From the NCBI RefSeq assembly GCF_900101745.1, contig NZ_FNAD01000006.1, positions 186,001-250,000 of the forward strand: a stretch of DNA of 64,000 nt. Direction: 5' to 3'. A program made the position numbers and the translations under genes. The stretch's first letter is position 1; each line of letters opens with the position of its first letter. This document shows positions 52,296-61,332 of the stretch, piece by piece. The notes under the pieces were generated by a model. The model was not told the origin of the DNA. It made no database searches and saw only the letters and a list, made by a program, of their open reading frames with translations. This stretch comes from Glycomyces harbinensis (lineage in GTDB: Bacteria; Actinomycetota; Actinomycetes; Mycobacteriales; Micromonosporaceae).

Positions 52296-52560
52296 CCACG
52301 TTCAAGGTGATCGCCACCGACCTCGACCGAACACTGCTCGGTCCCGGCGGCATCATTACCCCCAGAGCCCTGGCTGCACGCGCCCGCGGCATTGCCACCG
52401 TCGCGGTCACTGCACGCCCACACCCGGCCTTCGCAGTGTGCGTGGGCCGCCGACGTCTTCGATGCCGCCATCTGCGCTGGCGGGACGACCGTTTGGAACC
52501 CCGCGGCCGGGCCGCCACAGTCGAGCACACCGTGGACCGCGCCGCAGCCGCGGCAGCTCG
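52292..52560 (+). pseudogene. Truncated HAD-family hydrolase (Cof-type) remnant
   Basis: The ATG at 52292 gives FKVIATDLDRTLLGPGGIITPRALAA, the HAD motif I with the nucleophile Asp. The frame shifts after about 50 residues (AVTARPHPAF), and the next segment, AADVFDAAICAGGTTVWN, lies in another frame. Nothing recognisable follows. The remnant was coupled to the preceding gene by an ATGA overlap. Bases 52561-52735 show nothing. Confidence 0.6.
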
Positions 52561-52735
52561 AACTTGCTGCGGGCCTGGGCCAGGTCCACGGACTTCTCCG
52601 CAGCGGCACGAGCAGAATGCTGTTGGGGCCAGCCTAATTGGGCCTCCTCACGAGAATCCACGAGGAGCTACCTCACCCGCTTTCTCGCTGCCCCAACACT
52701 TATCGGACTGCTGCATCATCGGCCCTGACGCGGAG

Positions 52736-53554
52736 CTACCAGGAGTGGGCGGAGGATTCGAGCAGGGCCAGGTATTCGGGGTCGATGTCGCCGGTGGCGG
52801 CGAGTTGTTTGGCGCGGGTGAGGCATTCGCGTCGGAAGGTCGGGTCGGGGCTGGCGGCGGCATGGGCTGCTGCGAGGAAGCACACCTGGGCCGGGTCGAT
52901 GCCGGCGCGGGGGAGGCCGTGGGCGCGGATCTGTTCGGTGAACCACTGGGTGAAGTCTTCGAGCGTGCGTCGGGCGAGGAAGGCGTGGCTGCGTGCGAGG
53001 TCGTCGGCGGTGAGGTCGTCGCCGGCCATGTGGCGGCGGTGGGCGTCCTCGCACTCGCCTCGGCCGTCGAGCCCGGTCTCCTCCAACGCCAGGAGCGCGG
53101 CCGCGATGTCCCACGGCGGGCCTTCGGCCTCAGCGTGGTCGGCGTGGTCGCCGGGGCTGGTGCTGAAGGCGGCGGCGAGGTTCGGGCCGTAGGGGACGGG
53201 GTCGATGGTGCCTGCGGGGGTGCCGATTGTGGTGCGGCGGACGCGGAATGCGCCGCGGTAGGGCGGAATCTCGCCGAAGAGGGTCGTCGTGACCGGTTCC
53301 AGGACTTGGGTGTCGACGCCGGTGAGCGGTCCGAGTTCGTCCCAGCCCCATTCGCGGAGCAGTGAGCCGGTGACCGGCATCCCTTGGAAGTGCGGGAGTT
53401 GCTGCGGCGGCGTGAGGTAGTCGCTCCGAGCGGGGTCGCGGGAGGCTGCGATGGCGAGCGTGTGTGTCTCGGTAAAGCCGGTGTCGGTGGTCGTGATGAC
53501 TTGGTCGAGGACGGCCCAGGCCCAGTCGGGGAGTGCGGTATCGGTCTCGCCCAC
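52736..53554 (-). CDS. Hypothetical protein, 272 aa
   Basis: An intact frame begins at a GTG (53554) 7 nt after AAGGGG; longer starts (TTG 53581 or ATG 53572) are possible. The product is soluble and acidic. Visible stretches are PDWAWAVLDQVI, DYLTPPQQLPHFQGMP, REWGWDELGP and PWDIAAALLALEETGL. There is no signal peptide, membrane segment or known motif. The C-terminal half is helical with many Ala. Codon use is like its neighbours and it is the only intact gene between the lantibiotic locus and 54267. I do not recognise a family. Confidence 0.6.
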   Translation of the reverse strand: MGETDTALPDWAWAVLDQVITTTDTGFTETHTLAIAASRDPARSDYLTPPQQLPHFQGMPVTGSLLREWGWDELGPLTGVDTQVLEPVTTTLFGEIPPYRGAFRVRRTTIGTPAGTIDPVPYGPNLAAAFSTSPGDHADHAEAEGPPWDIAAALLALEETGLDGRGECEDAHRRHMAGDDLTADDLARSHAFLARRTLEDFTQWFTEQIRAHGLPRAGIDPAQVCFLAAAHAAASPDPTFRRECLTRAKQLAATGDIDPEYLALLESSAHSW

Positions 53555-54266
53555 AACGGCACCCCTTCTCATCGCGGTCAAGCCAGGATCGTAGCAATGC
53601 GGTTACGTTCCCGTCCGTGTCGATTCTCCGTTTCGGTCTGTCGCAGCATGATGGTCCCGGCGGCTTCCGTCCGGATGTCGATGCGGTGGCTGAACCGGGC
53701 AGACGGCTGGCTTTCATGACGCCAGTGCCGTGCCACACTTGTTGGCGGGGCTCGGCTCTGCGGCGCTGTGGTCGGCTGGTGAATGTGGACCAAGCTACCG
53801 AGGCAGGCTGGGAGCGACTGCGGGCCACAAGATGGAACCCTCCAACGCCTACATCATATCGACGTTCGTGAAGGTGTCGCATGTGTGGAATTCGGGCCTT
53901 GGCATGCGCGGTAGCCTCCACCGTGCCGGGTTTGAACAGTTGTGGGTCGCTGCCCGGGCTGGCATGTCGCGGATGCAGCTCGTGACCGAGTTCGGTGTTA
54001 GCCGCAGGGCGACCTATTGATCAAGGCCGGTGGAGTCTGATGCTGTGGTGCTATCGGACTGCGTGGCCGAGCAACCTGCGGTAACCCGTGCGCAAGCCGA
54101 GGGAATATCGACTTCTCAACAGGGTCTCGCCTTCATCACATCCTCAGAACGACTTGTGAGGCGCGAGAGTGCAACTGCACCTTGTGCGCCTTCGTGGATT
54201 TTGAAGCACTTTGTGTCCCAACTAAGGAGGACCCTATGCGACTGCGATTGGGCTTAGCATCAGTAC
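53555..54266. other. Gene-poor gap with a possible recombinase remnant
   Basis: No convincing gene is seen. A short plus-strand frame ending at 54020 contains FEQLWVAARAGMSRMQLVTEFGVSRRATY, which resembles a resolvase- or transposase-type helix-turn-helix with an early stop. It is too short to identify. AT content rises in 54020-54260. Confidence 0.35.
54255..54260 (+). promoter_or_regulatory. -10 element of a leaderless membrane-protein gene
   Basis: TAGCAT ends 6 nt before the ATG at 54267, with no ribosome site. Confidence 0.5.
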
Positions 54267-54860
54267 ATGTTGGAGCTTACGGACGACGCAGCATCCGGAC
54301 CGACGGTCGGTGGAGGAGATGGAGCGTTGGCTGAGTTCTCCGCGCTACGCCAAGAGATCCTAGAGCGGGTCAAGGCCCAACAGCAGTTGTTGACCTTGCA
54401 ACTGACTGTGACCGCCACCATCTTCGGTTTTGCGATTTCACGACCAGACATGACCGCAGTGCTTCTCATCGTGCCGTTCAGCTCGTATCTGCTGTGCGGG
54501 CGACTGGTTTCCCAGCACTTCGGGACCGTCCGCGTGGCCGAGTTCATCCGGGACCATCTGAGTAAAAGGGTTCCAGGTGGCCTTCACTGGGAGACATGGC
54601 TGCGACAGTCGCACCCGAAACCGCACCTACTTGGATCGCTGCTGCCTTTGCTCTTGACGTTCGGCGGGGCGAGCGCACTAGGGCTAGCGTCGACCCTTGG
54701 CCATGTATTCGGAAACAGCGGCGTGGACATGGGCCTCCGTGTCGGTCTTATCGCGGTGTGGATCGTCGGCCTGGCTACCGCCGTTCTATCGGTCATGCTG
54801 GTCCTGCAAATGACCGGACGGGCACCGGTCCGTGCATGGCGGCAAACCTGCCTGTTCTAA
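54267..54860 (+). CDS. Hypothetical membrane protein with four helices
   Basis: The 197-aa product has an N-terminal soluble part with LAEFSALRQEILERVKAQQQLLTLQ, an amphipathic helix, then four membrane segments (about 48-62, 67-80, 120-140 and 155-180). No enzyme motif is seen. Lower GC than its neighbours suggests recent arrival. It is probably leaderless. Its stop abuts an IS fragment. Confidence 0.65.
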   Translation: MLELTDDAASGPTVGGGDGALAEFSALRQEILERVKAQQQLLTLQLTVTATIFGFAISRPDMTAVLLIVPFSSYLLCGRLVSQHFGTVRVAEFIRDHLSKRVPGGLHWETWLRQSHPKPHLLGSLLPLLLTFGGASALGLASTLGHVFGNSGVDMGLRVGLIAVWIVGLATAVLSVMLVLQMTGRAPVRAWRQTCLF

Positions 54861-54932
54861 GAGCTTGTCTCAGTTGGTGAGTTTCTTGTGGCAGGTGAGG
54901 GCTGCTGCGGGGGCGAGGAATGCGGTGAACAC
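54860..54932 (-). mobile_element. C-terminal fragment of an IS5-type transposase
   Basis: The minus strand reads FTAFLAPAAALTCHKKLTN-stop, the usual end of actinobacterial IS5-group transposases. GAGCTTGTCTCAG at 54861 looks like an element terminus. Only about 20 codons remain. Confidence 0.5.
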
Positions 54933-55002
54933 GTGATCCGGCCCGGCGGAACGCGGTGCGCGAGGCGAGGCGGCCACAGCATGGCGCTCTCGCCACGGGA
55001 CG

Positions 55003-55491
55003 TCATTCGGCGCGGATGTACGTCGAGTCGTAGCCGTCCGACGTCCAGGCGAGCGTGTCGCCGTCGGCTTGGACGGTCACCTCCGCGGTGAACTCGTAAT
55101 CCTCGGCGCCGGTCTCGTCCTGCGAGTCCTCCGACGGCGTGAACTCGATCGTGAACGTCGAATCGGACGAGGGGACGGCGGTGCCCTCCCAGTAGTCCAC
55201 GATGGTGCCCTCGGTGGTGTATTTCGCGTAGCCCGAGGCGTCGATGGTCAGGGTCGAGGCCTCGGGTGGTGCGGCGTCCAGGTTCCAGGTTCCCTCAAGG
55301 TCGCCCACGCCCTCGGAGGTCGGGTCCTCCTCGGCGGGTGTGGAGGTCGCGTCGGCAGGGGTGGAGGTCTCGGCGGGCGCGGAGCTCGCAGTCTCCTCGG
55401 GAGACTCGCTGGTGCAGGCGGTCAGTGCGACGGCGGCGGCCATTCCCGCGGCTGCGGCAATCGTCCGAACGTGGTGCGAGAGTGCAATCAT
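55003..55491 (-). CDS. Lipoprotein with lipocalin-like domain
   Basis: The 162-aa product begins with a lipoprotein signal (AVALTACTS; Cys about 26) and a low-complexity Ser/Thr/Ala/Glu linker (about 30-68). The rest (LEGTWNLDAAPPEASTLTIDASGYAKYTTEG, VTVQADGDTLAWTSDGYDSTYIRAE) forms a small beta-barrel-like domain of unknown role. TACAAT ends 6 nt before the ATG, so it is leaderless. It lies between two IS5-type fragments. Confidence 0.7.
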   Translation of the reverse strand: MIALSHHVRTIAAAAGMAAAVALTACTSESPEETASSAPAETSTPADATSTPAEEDPTSEGVGDLEGTWNLDAAPPEASTLTIDASGYAKYTTEGTIVDYWEGTAVPSSDSTFTIEFTPSEDSQDETGAEDYEFTAEVTVQADGDTLAWTSDGYDSTYIRAE

Positions 55492-55497
55492 GCCCGG

Positions 55498-55503
55498 ATT
55501 GTA
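55498..55503 (-). promoter_or_regulatory. -10 element of the leaderless lipoprotein gene
   Basis: TACAAT on the minus strand ends 6 nt before the ATG at 55491. Confidence 0.55.
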
Positions 55504-55984
55504 CTTAAGCGCGGCAACCGTTTCTGGGTCGAGACCTCGCGCCGCCGAACCACGATCCCGGCAGGCGGCCCGAGTCGAAATGCCTTCGGCGCCACTGCCC
55601 GAAGACGCCGGTGTGACGGCAAGGCTGCAAATCCGGCTGTACGACAATGATTCTGTGTGGGCCATCGGAAATACCCACACAACAGCCGGGAAGAAGTCCT
55701 CGCCGATATGGTGCGCGTAATGGACCTGCTTGAGCAGCAGTCGAGTGCACGACGCTCCAGCACCTGATGGAATCACGGCTGGAATAGGACTCTCCGGCGC
55801 GGTCACGATAGGGAAGCGGTCCAGCACACCAGTGGAGGGGGCCGCTTCCGGTGGGCGCCACGGTCGCATTGCGGGCGACCTTCAAGGGCAATCGCACGAT
55901 TGGGGATTGGCTTTACCATTACGCCTACGCAGCATGACCCGGCCTGCTGCGAGAGCACCTGCGACCCGGGTCGTTGAGGCGGTC

Positions 55985-56120
55985 CAGGTGAGGCGGCGGG
56001 TGCCCTTGCGAGTCCGATCAGGCGGCGGTGAGCTGCGAGTTTCAGGGAAAGCCACTGTGCGGCGGCCCTGTCGACGGGAATTACGGCAGTGTAGGCGACA
56101 AAGGCAGGCACGGAACCCCT
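55985..56120 (-). mobile_element. N-terminal fragment of an IS5-type transposase
   Basis: The minus strand gives VAYTAVIPVDRAAAQWLSLKL and, one frameshift on, RTRKGTRRLTW, which resembles the start of actinobacterial IS5-group transposases. It has the same strand and order as the C-terminal piece at 54860. The rest of 55504-56201 contains no gene I can support. Confidence 0.4.
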
Positions 56121-56201
56121 TGGTGGACAACTGCTTTCGTAGCAGATCCAGCATCTGCCCGGGGGTTTCCTTGTGCCTCAACAGGCTTCAGTCACGCTCA
56201 G

Positions 56202-57956
56202 TCAGTGCGGTCCGCCCTGCCAGGCGTTCCAGAGCCGCATGTAGAGCCCTTCTCTGCGAAGAAGCTCCTCGTGGTCGCCGAGTTCGCGGATGCGGCCGTC
56301 GTCGATCACCGCGATGCGATCCGCTACGCGCGCTGTGGCCAGGCGGTGCGCGATCGTGATCACGGTGCGATCTTCCAGCACCGACCACAGGGACCGTTCC
56401 ACGGTGCTTGCGGATCCGGGCGTGAGGAGCGATGTCGCCTCGTCGAGGACGACGGTTTGCGGGTCGCTGAGGAGAACGCGGGCGAGCGCGATCTGCTGAG
56501 CGTGAGCGCCGGAGAGACCGTCGTCCTGGCTGACGACCGTGTCGAGGCCCGCGGGAAGGCTGTCGAGCCAGTGCGCGCCGACGGCGCTCATCGCCGCATG
56601 GAGTTCGTGGTCCTCGGCATCCGGGTGGGCCAGGAGAAGGTTGGTACGAATCGTGTCGTGGAACAGATGCTGTTCCTGGGTGACGAGTGCGATTTGGGAT
56701 CGGCGGACTTCCAGGGGCAGCGCGGATGCCTCGACGCCACCGAGAGTGATGGAGCCGGTGGTCGGCGCTTCGATGCCTACCAGGAGGCGGGCGAGCGTGG
56801 ATTTTCCGGCGCCTGAGGCGCCGACGATCACCAGGTTCTCGCCGGGGCGGATCTCGAGGTCGATGCCGTGGAGGACGGTCGGGCCATGCGAGTAGGCGAA
56901 AGACACATTGGAGACGACGACGGCCGACCCAGAGGGGATGCCAGTCGACGTCGGCGTGTTCGCGATGTTCGAGCCGGCAAGACCTTCGACTCGCGCGAAC
57001 GATGCGATGCCGCTCTGCAGCGATTCGAGCCAGAGAAGGACGACGTCGAGCGGGGCGCTTATCTGCCGCACGTACAGGAGGATCGCGATGAGCGAGCCCA
57101 GGGCGATGGCGTTCGCCTGGAACATCCACGCGCCGACGAGCAGTACTACCACCAGGGCGATGGCGTAGGAGGAGTCCACCGCGGGGAACAGGACACTGCG
57201 CAGGCGCAGTGTGGCGAATTGCGCGGCGCGTGCCGTCGCGGCACGGCGCACGATGTCGTCCTGCCGTCGGCGCTGGAGACCGTAGAGTTCGACGGCTCTG
57301 GCGCCGTTGACAGTCCCGGACAGGCTCTCGGCAAGTTGGGCGTGTCCGTCGGCCTCGGCGAGATATCCCGACGCCGCCCGGCGCAGGTACCAGCGAGTGA
57401 CTACGGGAATGCCGAGCATGCCGATGATCGTGACGATAGCGAGCGGAACGCTGAGGACCGCGATGAAGATGAAGGTCAATACGACCTGCACGATCGAGAT
57501 CAGCATCTCCGGGGCGGCGTTGCTGAAGATCCCCGTAACGCTGCGCGTGTCGTTGGTGGTTCGGACCATCAGGTCGCCAGCATCTGCCTTGTCGACGATC
57601 CTGGCCGGCAGGTTGAGGACGCGATCGACGATCGAGCGGCGGAGCCGTTGCGACAGGCGTAGGCCGTACCGTGCCGTCACCAGGAACGAGTACCGCGAGA
57701 TCAGCAGTTGCAGTACGGCCAGTATGACGAGCGCGGCACCGTATCGATCGACCTCCGCGAGGCTCGCTCCGCCGGTGATCTTGTCGATCATGACGCCGGC
57801 CAGCCACGGTGGTGCGAGCGCGAGCGCGGCGGCGACGGTCCCGAACCCGATGGTGAAGAAGAACATCCCCGGATCGGCGCGGACCAGCCGCGCGGCGGCC
57901 CGGCCCAGCTCACCTCGCGAGGCGATCGGGAATCCCGACTCCGACGTGTGCTCCAT
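56202..57956 (-). CDS. ABC exporter subunit with intact Walker motifs but degenerate signature
   Basis: The 584-aa half-transporter has a six-span membrane domain (about 20-310) and an ATPase domain. Walker A (VGASGAGKST, about 373), Walker B with catalytic Glu (TVVLDEAT) and H-loop (IAHRLA) are intact, but the signature is LSGAHAQQI rather than LSGGQ. The partner gene (57956-59650) has the complementary defects. The ATG overlaps the partner stop by 1 nt (TGATG). A heterodimeric multidrug or peptide exporter is likely. Confidence 0.88.
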   Translation of the reverse strand: MEHTSESGFPIASRGELGRAAARLVRADPGMFFFTIGFGTVAAALALAPPWLAGVMIDKITGGASLAEVDRYGAALVILAVLQLLISRYSFLVTARYGLRLSQRLRRSIVDRVLNLPARIVDKADAGDLMVRTTNDTRSVTGIFSNAAPEMLISIVQVVLTFIFIAVLSVPLAIVTIIGMLGIPVVTRWYLRRAASGYLAEADGHAQLAESLSGTVNGARAVELYGLQRRRQDDIVRRAATARAAQFATLRLRSVLFPAVDSSYAIALVVVLLVGAWMFQANAIALGSLIAILLYVRQISAPLDVVLLWLESLQSGIASFARVEGLAGSNIANTPTSTGIPSGSAVVVSNVSFAYSHGPTVLHGIDLEIRPGENLVIVGASGAGKSTLARLLVGIEAPTTGSITLGGVEASALPLEVRRSQIALVTQEQHLFHDTIRTNLLLAHPDAEDHELHAAMSAVGAHWLDSLPAGLDTVVSQDDGLSGAHAQQIALARVLLSDPQTVVLDEATSLLTPGSASTVERSLWSVLEDRTVITIAHRLATARVADRIAVIDDGRIRELGDHEELLRREGLYMRLWNAWQGGPH

Positions 57957-59650
57957 CAGCTCGTCTCGCCTTCATCGCTCGAGTTTCGCGACACCAGCGT
58001 TCGATAGCGTCCGTTCGATGCGGTGAGGCTCGCGTGAGTCCCCGATGCCACCACGAGTCCTTCTTCGACGAGATGGACGACATCGGCCGCGGAGAGAACG
58101 GTGGCCGAGTCACTGAAGACGAGGGTCGTCAGCTCGCGCCGTGCGTCTCTGACACGCTCGACGACCTGGCTCTCGGTGACGGCGTCGACAGCGGAAAGCG
58201 GGTCCAGAGCCAGTAGCACGGCCGGCCTGGCCGCGAGCGCGCGAGCAAGACACAGTCGCTGTCGTTGGCCGCCGGACAAGTTGCTTCCTCGTTCAGCGAT
58301 CTGGGTGTCCCATCCGTCGTCAAAGCCGCGCAGCATCTCATCGATGCCGCTCGCGAAGGCGACGTGCTCTCGCTCGGCGTCGCCTTGATCCCCATTCGTG
58401 AAAACGACGTCACGCAGCGGGCCGGCGAAGAGGTAATCGCTGTCGTCCAGGGGAAGGACCGCTCGCCGCAACACCATCGCATCGATCTCGGCGAGCGGCT
58501 GATCGCCCCAGCGGGCATCGGACGTCTCGATCCCGGCGAGTCGTTCCATGATCGTTTTCGCTTGGCGGCGGTCGTCGGTCGCGACGACGGCGAAGACTCC
58601 GTGCTCGAGGCGAAGCCCGGACTCGGGGTCGGACAAGGCCGCGGTCGCATCGTTCACCGGTGCGGTACCGCGCGGCCGGGGCTCGATCGAGAGGAACTGG
58701 GTGGCCCGCTGCGCGGAGACGAGCGCTCGATTGATGTCGATCGCGGCCTCGATGAAGAACGAGACCGGCACGACGACGACCGCTACGTATCCGAACACCG
58801 CAACGAATTCGCCCACGGACATGTCTCCTTGCACGGTCATGCGGGCGGTGAGCCACATGACGATCGCGAGGAAGAGCGCGGGCAGGCCGACTGCGATGCC
58901 CCTGATCCAGCTTTCGGTTGTCGCCAGGCGGTATCCGGTGCGTCGAACGAGGTCGGACTCGACCTCCCATCGCTCGGCGAACAGCGACTTTCCTCCCAGC
59001 GTGGTCAACACGCGAAGGCCCGAGACGATGTCCACGATGCGACCGGAAAGCGCCGCCTCCGCTTCCCGGTATGCCATGCCGTGGACGCGGAAGCGGTTCA
59101 GGACGGGCCCGAGCAGCAGGAGCAGAGCAGGCGCTCCGATCAGGATGACGACCGCGAGCAGCGGCGAAATACGCAGGAGCGCTGCCGCGATGACGACGTA
59201 GGCGACGACAGCGCCCACACCCGGGCCCGTCACCGTGAGGCTCCGCGCCATGGTCCAAGCGTCGCTGACTCCGATGGCCGCGACCTCGCCGGCCGCGGCC
59301 CGGCGTTGCAGGGACGAACCCAACCTGATCGACTGCGCTGCCACGGCGCGAATGGTCTGCTGCGCGGCGTAGATCCGGACCTTGGTCATCGTCCGATGAC
59401 GGAGTATCGCCAGGATCGCGATACCGATCCCGACCGCGCCCAGGATGCCGGCCCACATCCACACCTTCGCCCCGAAGCCGTGCCGGAGTCCATCGTCGAC
59501 GGCGAGCGACAGCAGCAGCGGAGGAACGGTCAGCCCGACCATCCACGTGCTCCCGAGGAGCGCGCCCAGCAGCACCCGCCTCCATTGGCTGCGGACGAGC
59601 CACCACAGGTAGTGCCACGGTCCCCTCAAATAACGATGACGCCGCTCCAT
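57956..59650 (-). CDS. ABC exporter subunit with degenerate Walker motifs but intact signature
   Basis: The 564-aa partner has a membrane domain (about 15-330) and an ATPase domain whose Walker A site is replaced by VATDDRRQAKTI, and whose Walker B end LLALDPLSAV lacks the catalytic Glu. The signature LSGGQRQRL is perfect. With the partner, one composite site (partner Walker A/B plus this signature) is complete. The ATG at 59650 follows GGAGTAGGG. Confidence 0.88.
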   Translation of the reverse strand: MERRHRYLRGPWHYLWWLVRSQWRRVLLGALLGSTWMVGLTVPPLLLSLAVDDGLRHGFGAKVWMWAGILGAVGIGIAILAILRHRTMTKVRIYAAQQTIRAVAAQSIRLGSSLQRRAAAGEVAAIGVSDAWTMARSLTVTGPGVGAVVAYVVIAAALLRISPLLAVVILIGAPALLLLLGPVLNRFRVHGMAYREAEAALSGRIVDIVSGLRVLTTLGGKSLFAERWEVESDLVRRTGYRLATTESWIRGIAVGLPALFLAIVMWLTARMTVQGDMSVGEFVAVFGYVAVVVVPVSFFIEAAIDINRALVSAQRATQFLSIEPRPRGTAPVNDATAALSDPESGLRLEHGVFAVVATDDRRQAKTIMERLAGIETSDARWGDQPLAEIDAMVLRRAVLPLDDSDYLFAGPLRDVVFTNGDQGDAEREHVAFASGIDEMLRGFDDGWDTQIAERGSNLSGGQRQRLCLARALAARPAVLLALDPLSAVDAVTESQVVERVRDARRELTTLVFSDSATVLSAADVVHLVEEGLVVASGTHASLTASNGRYRTLVSRNSSDEGETS

Positions 59651-60034
59651 CCCTACTCCGATCGCCTGTGGCCCATCGGAACGCCACCGCGAGCAGCCTA
59701 CATGCGGAGCCGGTTCGGGGGCCGGACCAGGGAAACTGGCCGGCGGTGGGGATGGAAACACGCCTCTGCCTCGAATCCACTGCCACCGCGGGCCCGACGA
59801 CACTTCCGGCCACGCTTAGTACCGATCACCTTGCCTGGAAAGGCTCACTGCGGGTCTTGGCTTCGCATCAGCCCCATCGAATCACGAAACACACGATTCA
59901 TGCGCGTCAGACTATCGCCCGATTGAGATCACCACCGCAGCCAGGAACAGACCCCGGTCCGCTAGAAAACTCGAAACCCGTTCTTAAAAGGGGGGAAGGC
60001 CGGTCAAACGGCCGGTTTGCATTGCTGATACCGG
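59651..60034. other. Intergenic region, terminator at the end
   Basis: No gene is seen. Near the right end GGCCG (59998-60002) and CGGCC (60009-60013), followed on the minus strand by TTCCCCCCTTTT, form a likely terminator of the gene ending at 60035. Confidence 0.5.
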
Positions 60035-60625
60035 CTATTCCGGGTCGAGGAAGTCGGTGCTGAACGCCTGGTCAAGGGTTTCGGCGGTCAACTCCATCGG
60101 ACCGTCTTGGGCGGCGATGAAGTCCCATGCGGCCCGCTCGGCAAGGGTCTTGGAGCGGCGGTAGGCCGGCAGCGAGGGGTCGTCGACGGTCCACAGGGTC
60201 TCGTCGGTGACGCCTTCGGTGGTGTAGGACATGGGGCTGGCCGCGTTGGCGGCCGAGGTCATTACGACCCGCTGCACCCCGGCCCGGGCCGCGGCGGCGA
60301 GCACCCGGAGGGCGCCGTCGCGGGCGGGAGCGATCAAGGCGTTCGCGTCGCGATCGCCGCCCTCGCCGAGTGGTGAGGCGACGTGGAGGACGTAGTCGAT
60401 CCCGTTCACCGCCCGATCCCAGCCCTCGTCCGCCAGCAGGTCGGCGTGGGCGAACTCCAGGCGGCCCGCCGGGTCGACGCGGGTGGCGACCGCGTCGAGG
60501 ACCGCCTGTTCGCGCGCGGCCGACCGCACGGTGGTGCGCACCTCGTATCCGGCTTCCAGCAGGGCGACGATCGCCCACCCGCCCACATAGCCGGTTCCCC
60601 CGGTGACGAGCACTGTCGCGGTCAT
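60035..60625 (-). CDS. Truncated extended SDR (dihydroflavonol reductase-like)
   Basis: The 196-aa product starts VLVTGGTGYVGGWAIVALLEAGYEVRTTVR (NAD(P)-binding) and has VLHVASPLG, VMTSAANAASP and YRRSKTLAE with the Tyr/Lys pair. The family usually runs to ~340 residues. Here it ends at PMELTAETLDQAFSTDFLDPE, where the MELTTINP-type next part is missing, so the substrate half is lost. The start overlaps the next gene's stop (ATGA). Probably non-functional. Confidence 0.7.
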   Translation of the reverse strand: MTATVLVTGGTGYVGGWAIVALLEAGYEVRTTVRSAAREQAVLDAVATRVDPAGRLEFAHADLLADEGWDRAVNGIDYVLHVASPLGEGGDRDANALIAPARDGALRVLAAAARAGVQRVVMTSAANAASPMSYTTEGVTDETLWTVDDPSLPAYRRSKTLAERAAWDFIAAQDGPMELTAETLDQAFSTDFLDPE

Positions 60626-61332
60626 CCCCTGCCCCCTTCGATCGTGGCGGGCGCCGTGATCCGCCTTTGGGCAAGCAGCCCAGATCCCAAGAGCACGTGG
60701 GCGATCATGATCGAGTAGATCACCGCGCGCTCGAACATCCCGATGTTCCACATCCACCCGATCGACACGTTCACCATGAACGATGCGAACGCCACCAGAC
60801 CGACCACACCGAGCACGAGGCTCGCGACCGACCGGCCCCGACCCAGGCCGATCCGGGCCCCATTGGCGCCGACGACGATCGCCATGGCGTTCCCGGCGAC
60901 CATCACCCCCTGGGCACCGAAGGTGTGGAAGACGATCAATCCGTTCTCAACGTTCGCGTTCGAGCCTTGGAACAGGCCGACCAGGGCGACCCCGATCCCG
61001 GCGATGCAGGCGAGGACGACGATGACGGCCGGACGGGCGCTTTTGCCCAGGTCGAACGCGAGGAACGCCCCGACGATCAGCAGGACGCCGTAGATCACCC
61101 AGCCCGCGTCCATGACCGCCCCAAGCGGGGAGTTGCCGACCTGTCCGAACGCGGTCTGCGCCGGACCGGTGAGCCCGAGGTGGCTGACCCAGTGGTACAA
61201 CGGCGCGTACGGCGGGTCCTGCCATGCGGCCGCGGTGACGAGCTCGGCCAGCCACGACACGAGCGGACCGAGCAGCAGCAGTGCTCCGCCGGTGCGGGCG
61301 CGGGTGCCGGTGTGGACGATTTGGGCCGTCAC
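60622..61332 (-). CDS. DUF998 membrane protein
   Basis: The 236-aa protein has about six membrane helices and the DUF998 pattern SWLAELVTAAAW, SHLGLTGPAQ, GLFQGSNANVENG and HTFGAQGVMVAGN. The GTG start overlaps the aldo/keto reductase stop by 4 bases (GTGA), so the three genes form one coupled operon. Function unknown. Confidence 0.78.
   Translation of the reverse strand: MTAQIVHTGTRARTGGALLLLGPLVSWLAELVTAAAWQDPPYAPLYHWVSHLGLTGPAQTAFGQVGNSPLGAVMDAGWVIYGVLLIVGAFLAFDLGKSARPAVIVVLACIAGIGVALVGLFQGSNANVENGLIVFHTFGAQGVMVAGNAMAIVVGANGARIGLGRGRSVASLVLGVVGLVAFASFMVNVSIGWMWNIGMFERAVIYSIMIAHVLLGSGLLAQRRITAPATIEGGRG

Noticed and set aside
53730-54020. A 96-codon plus-strand frame as a gene
   Set aside because: Only its last 30 codons resemble a helix-turn-helix; no ribosome site, and composition suggests a remnant.
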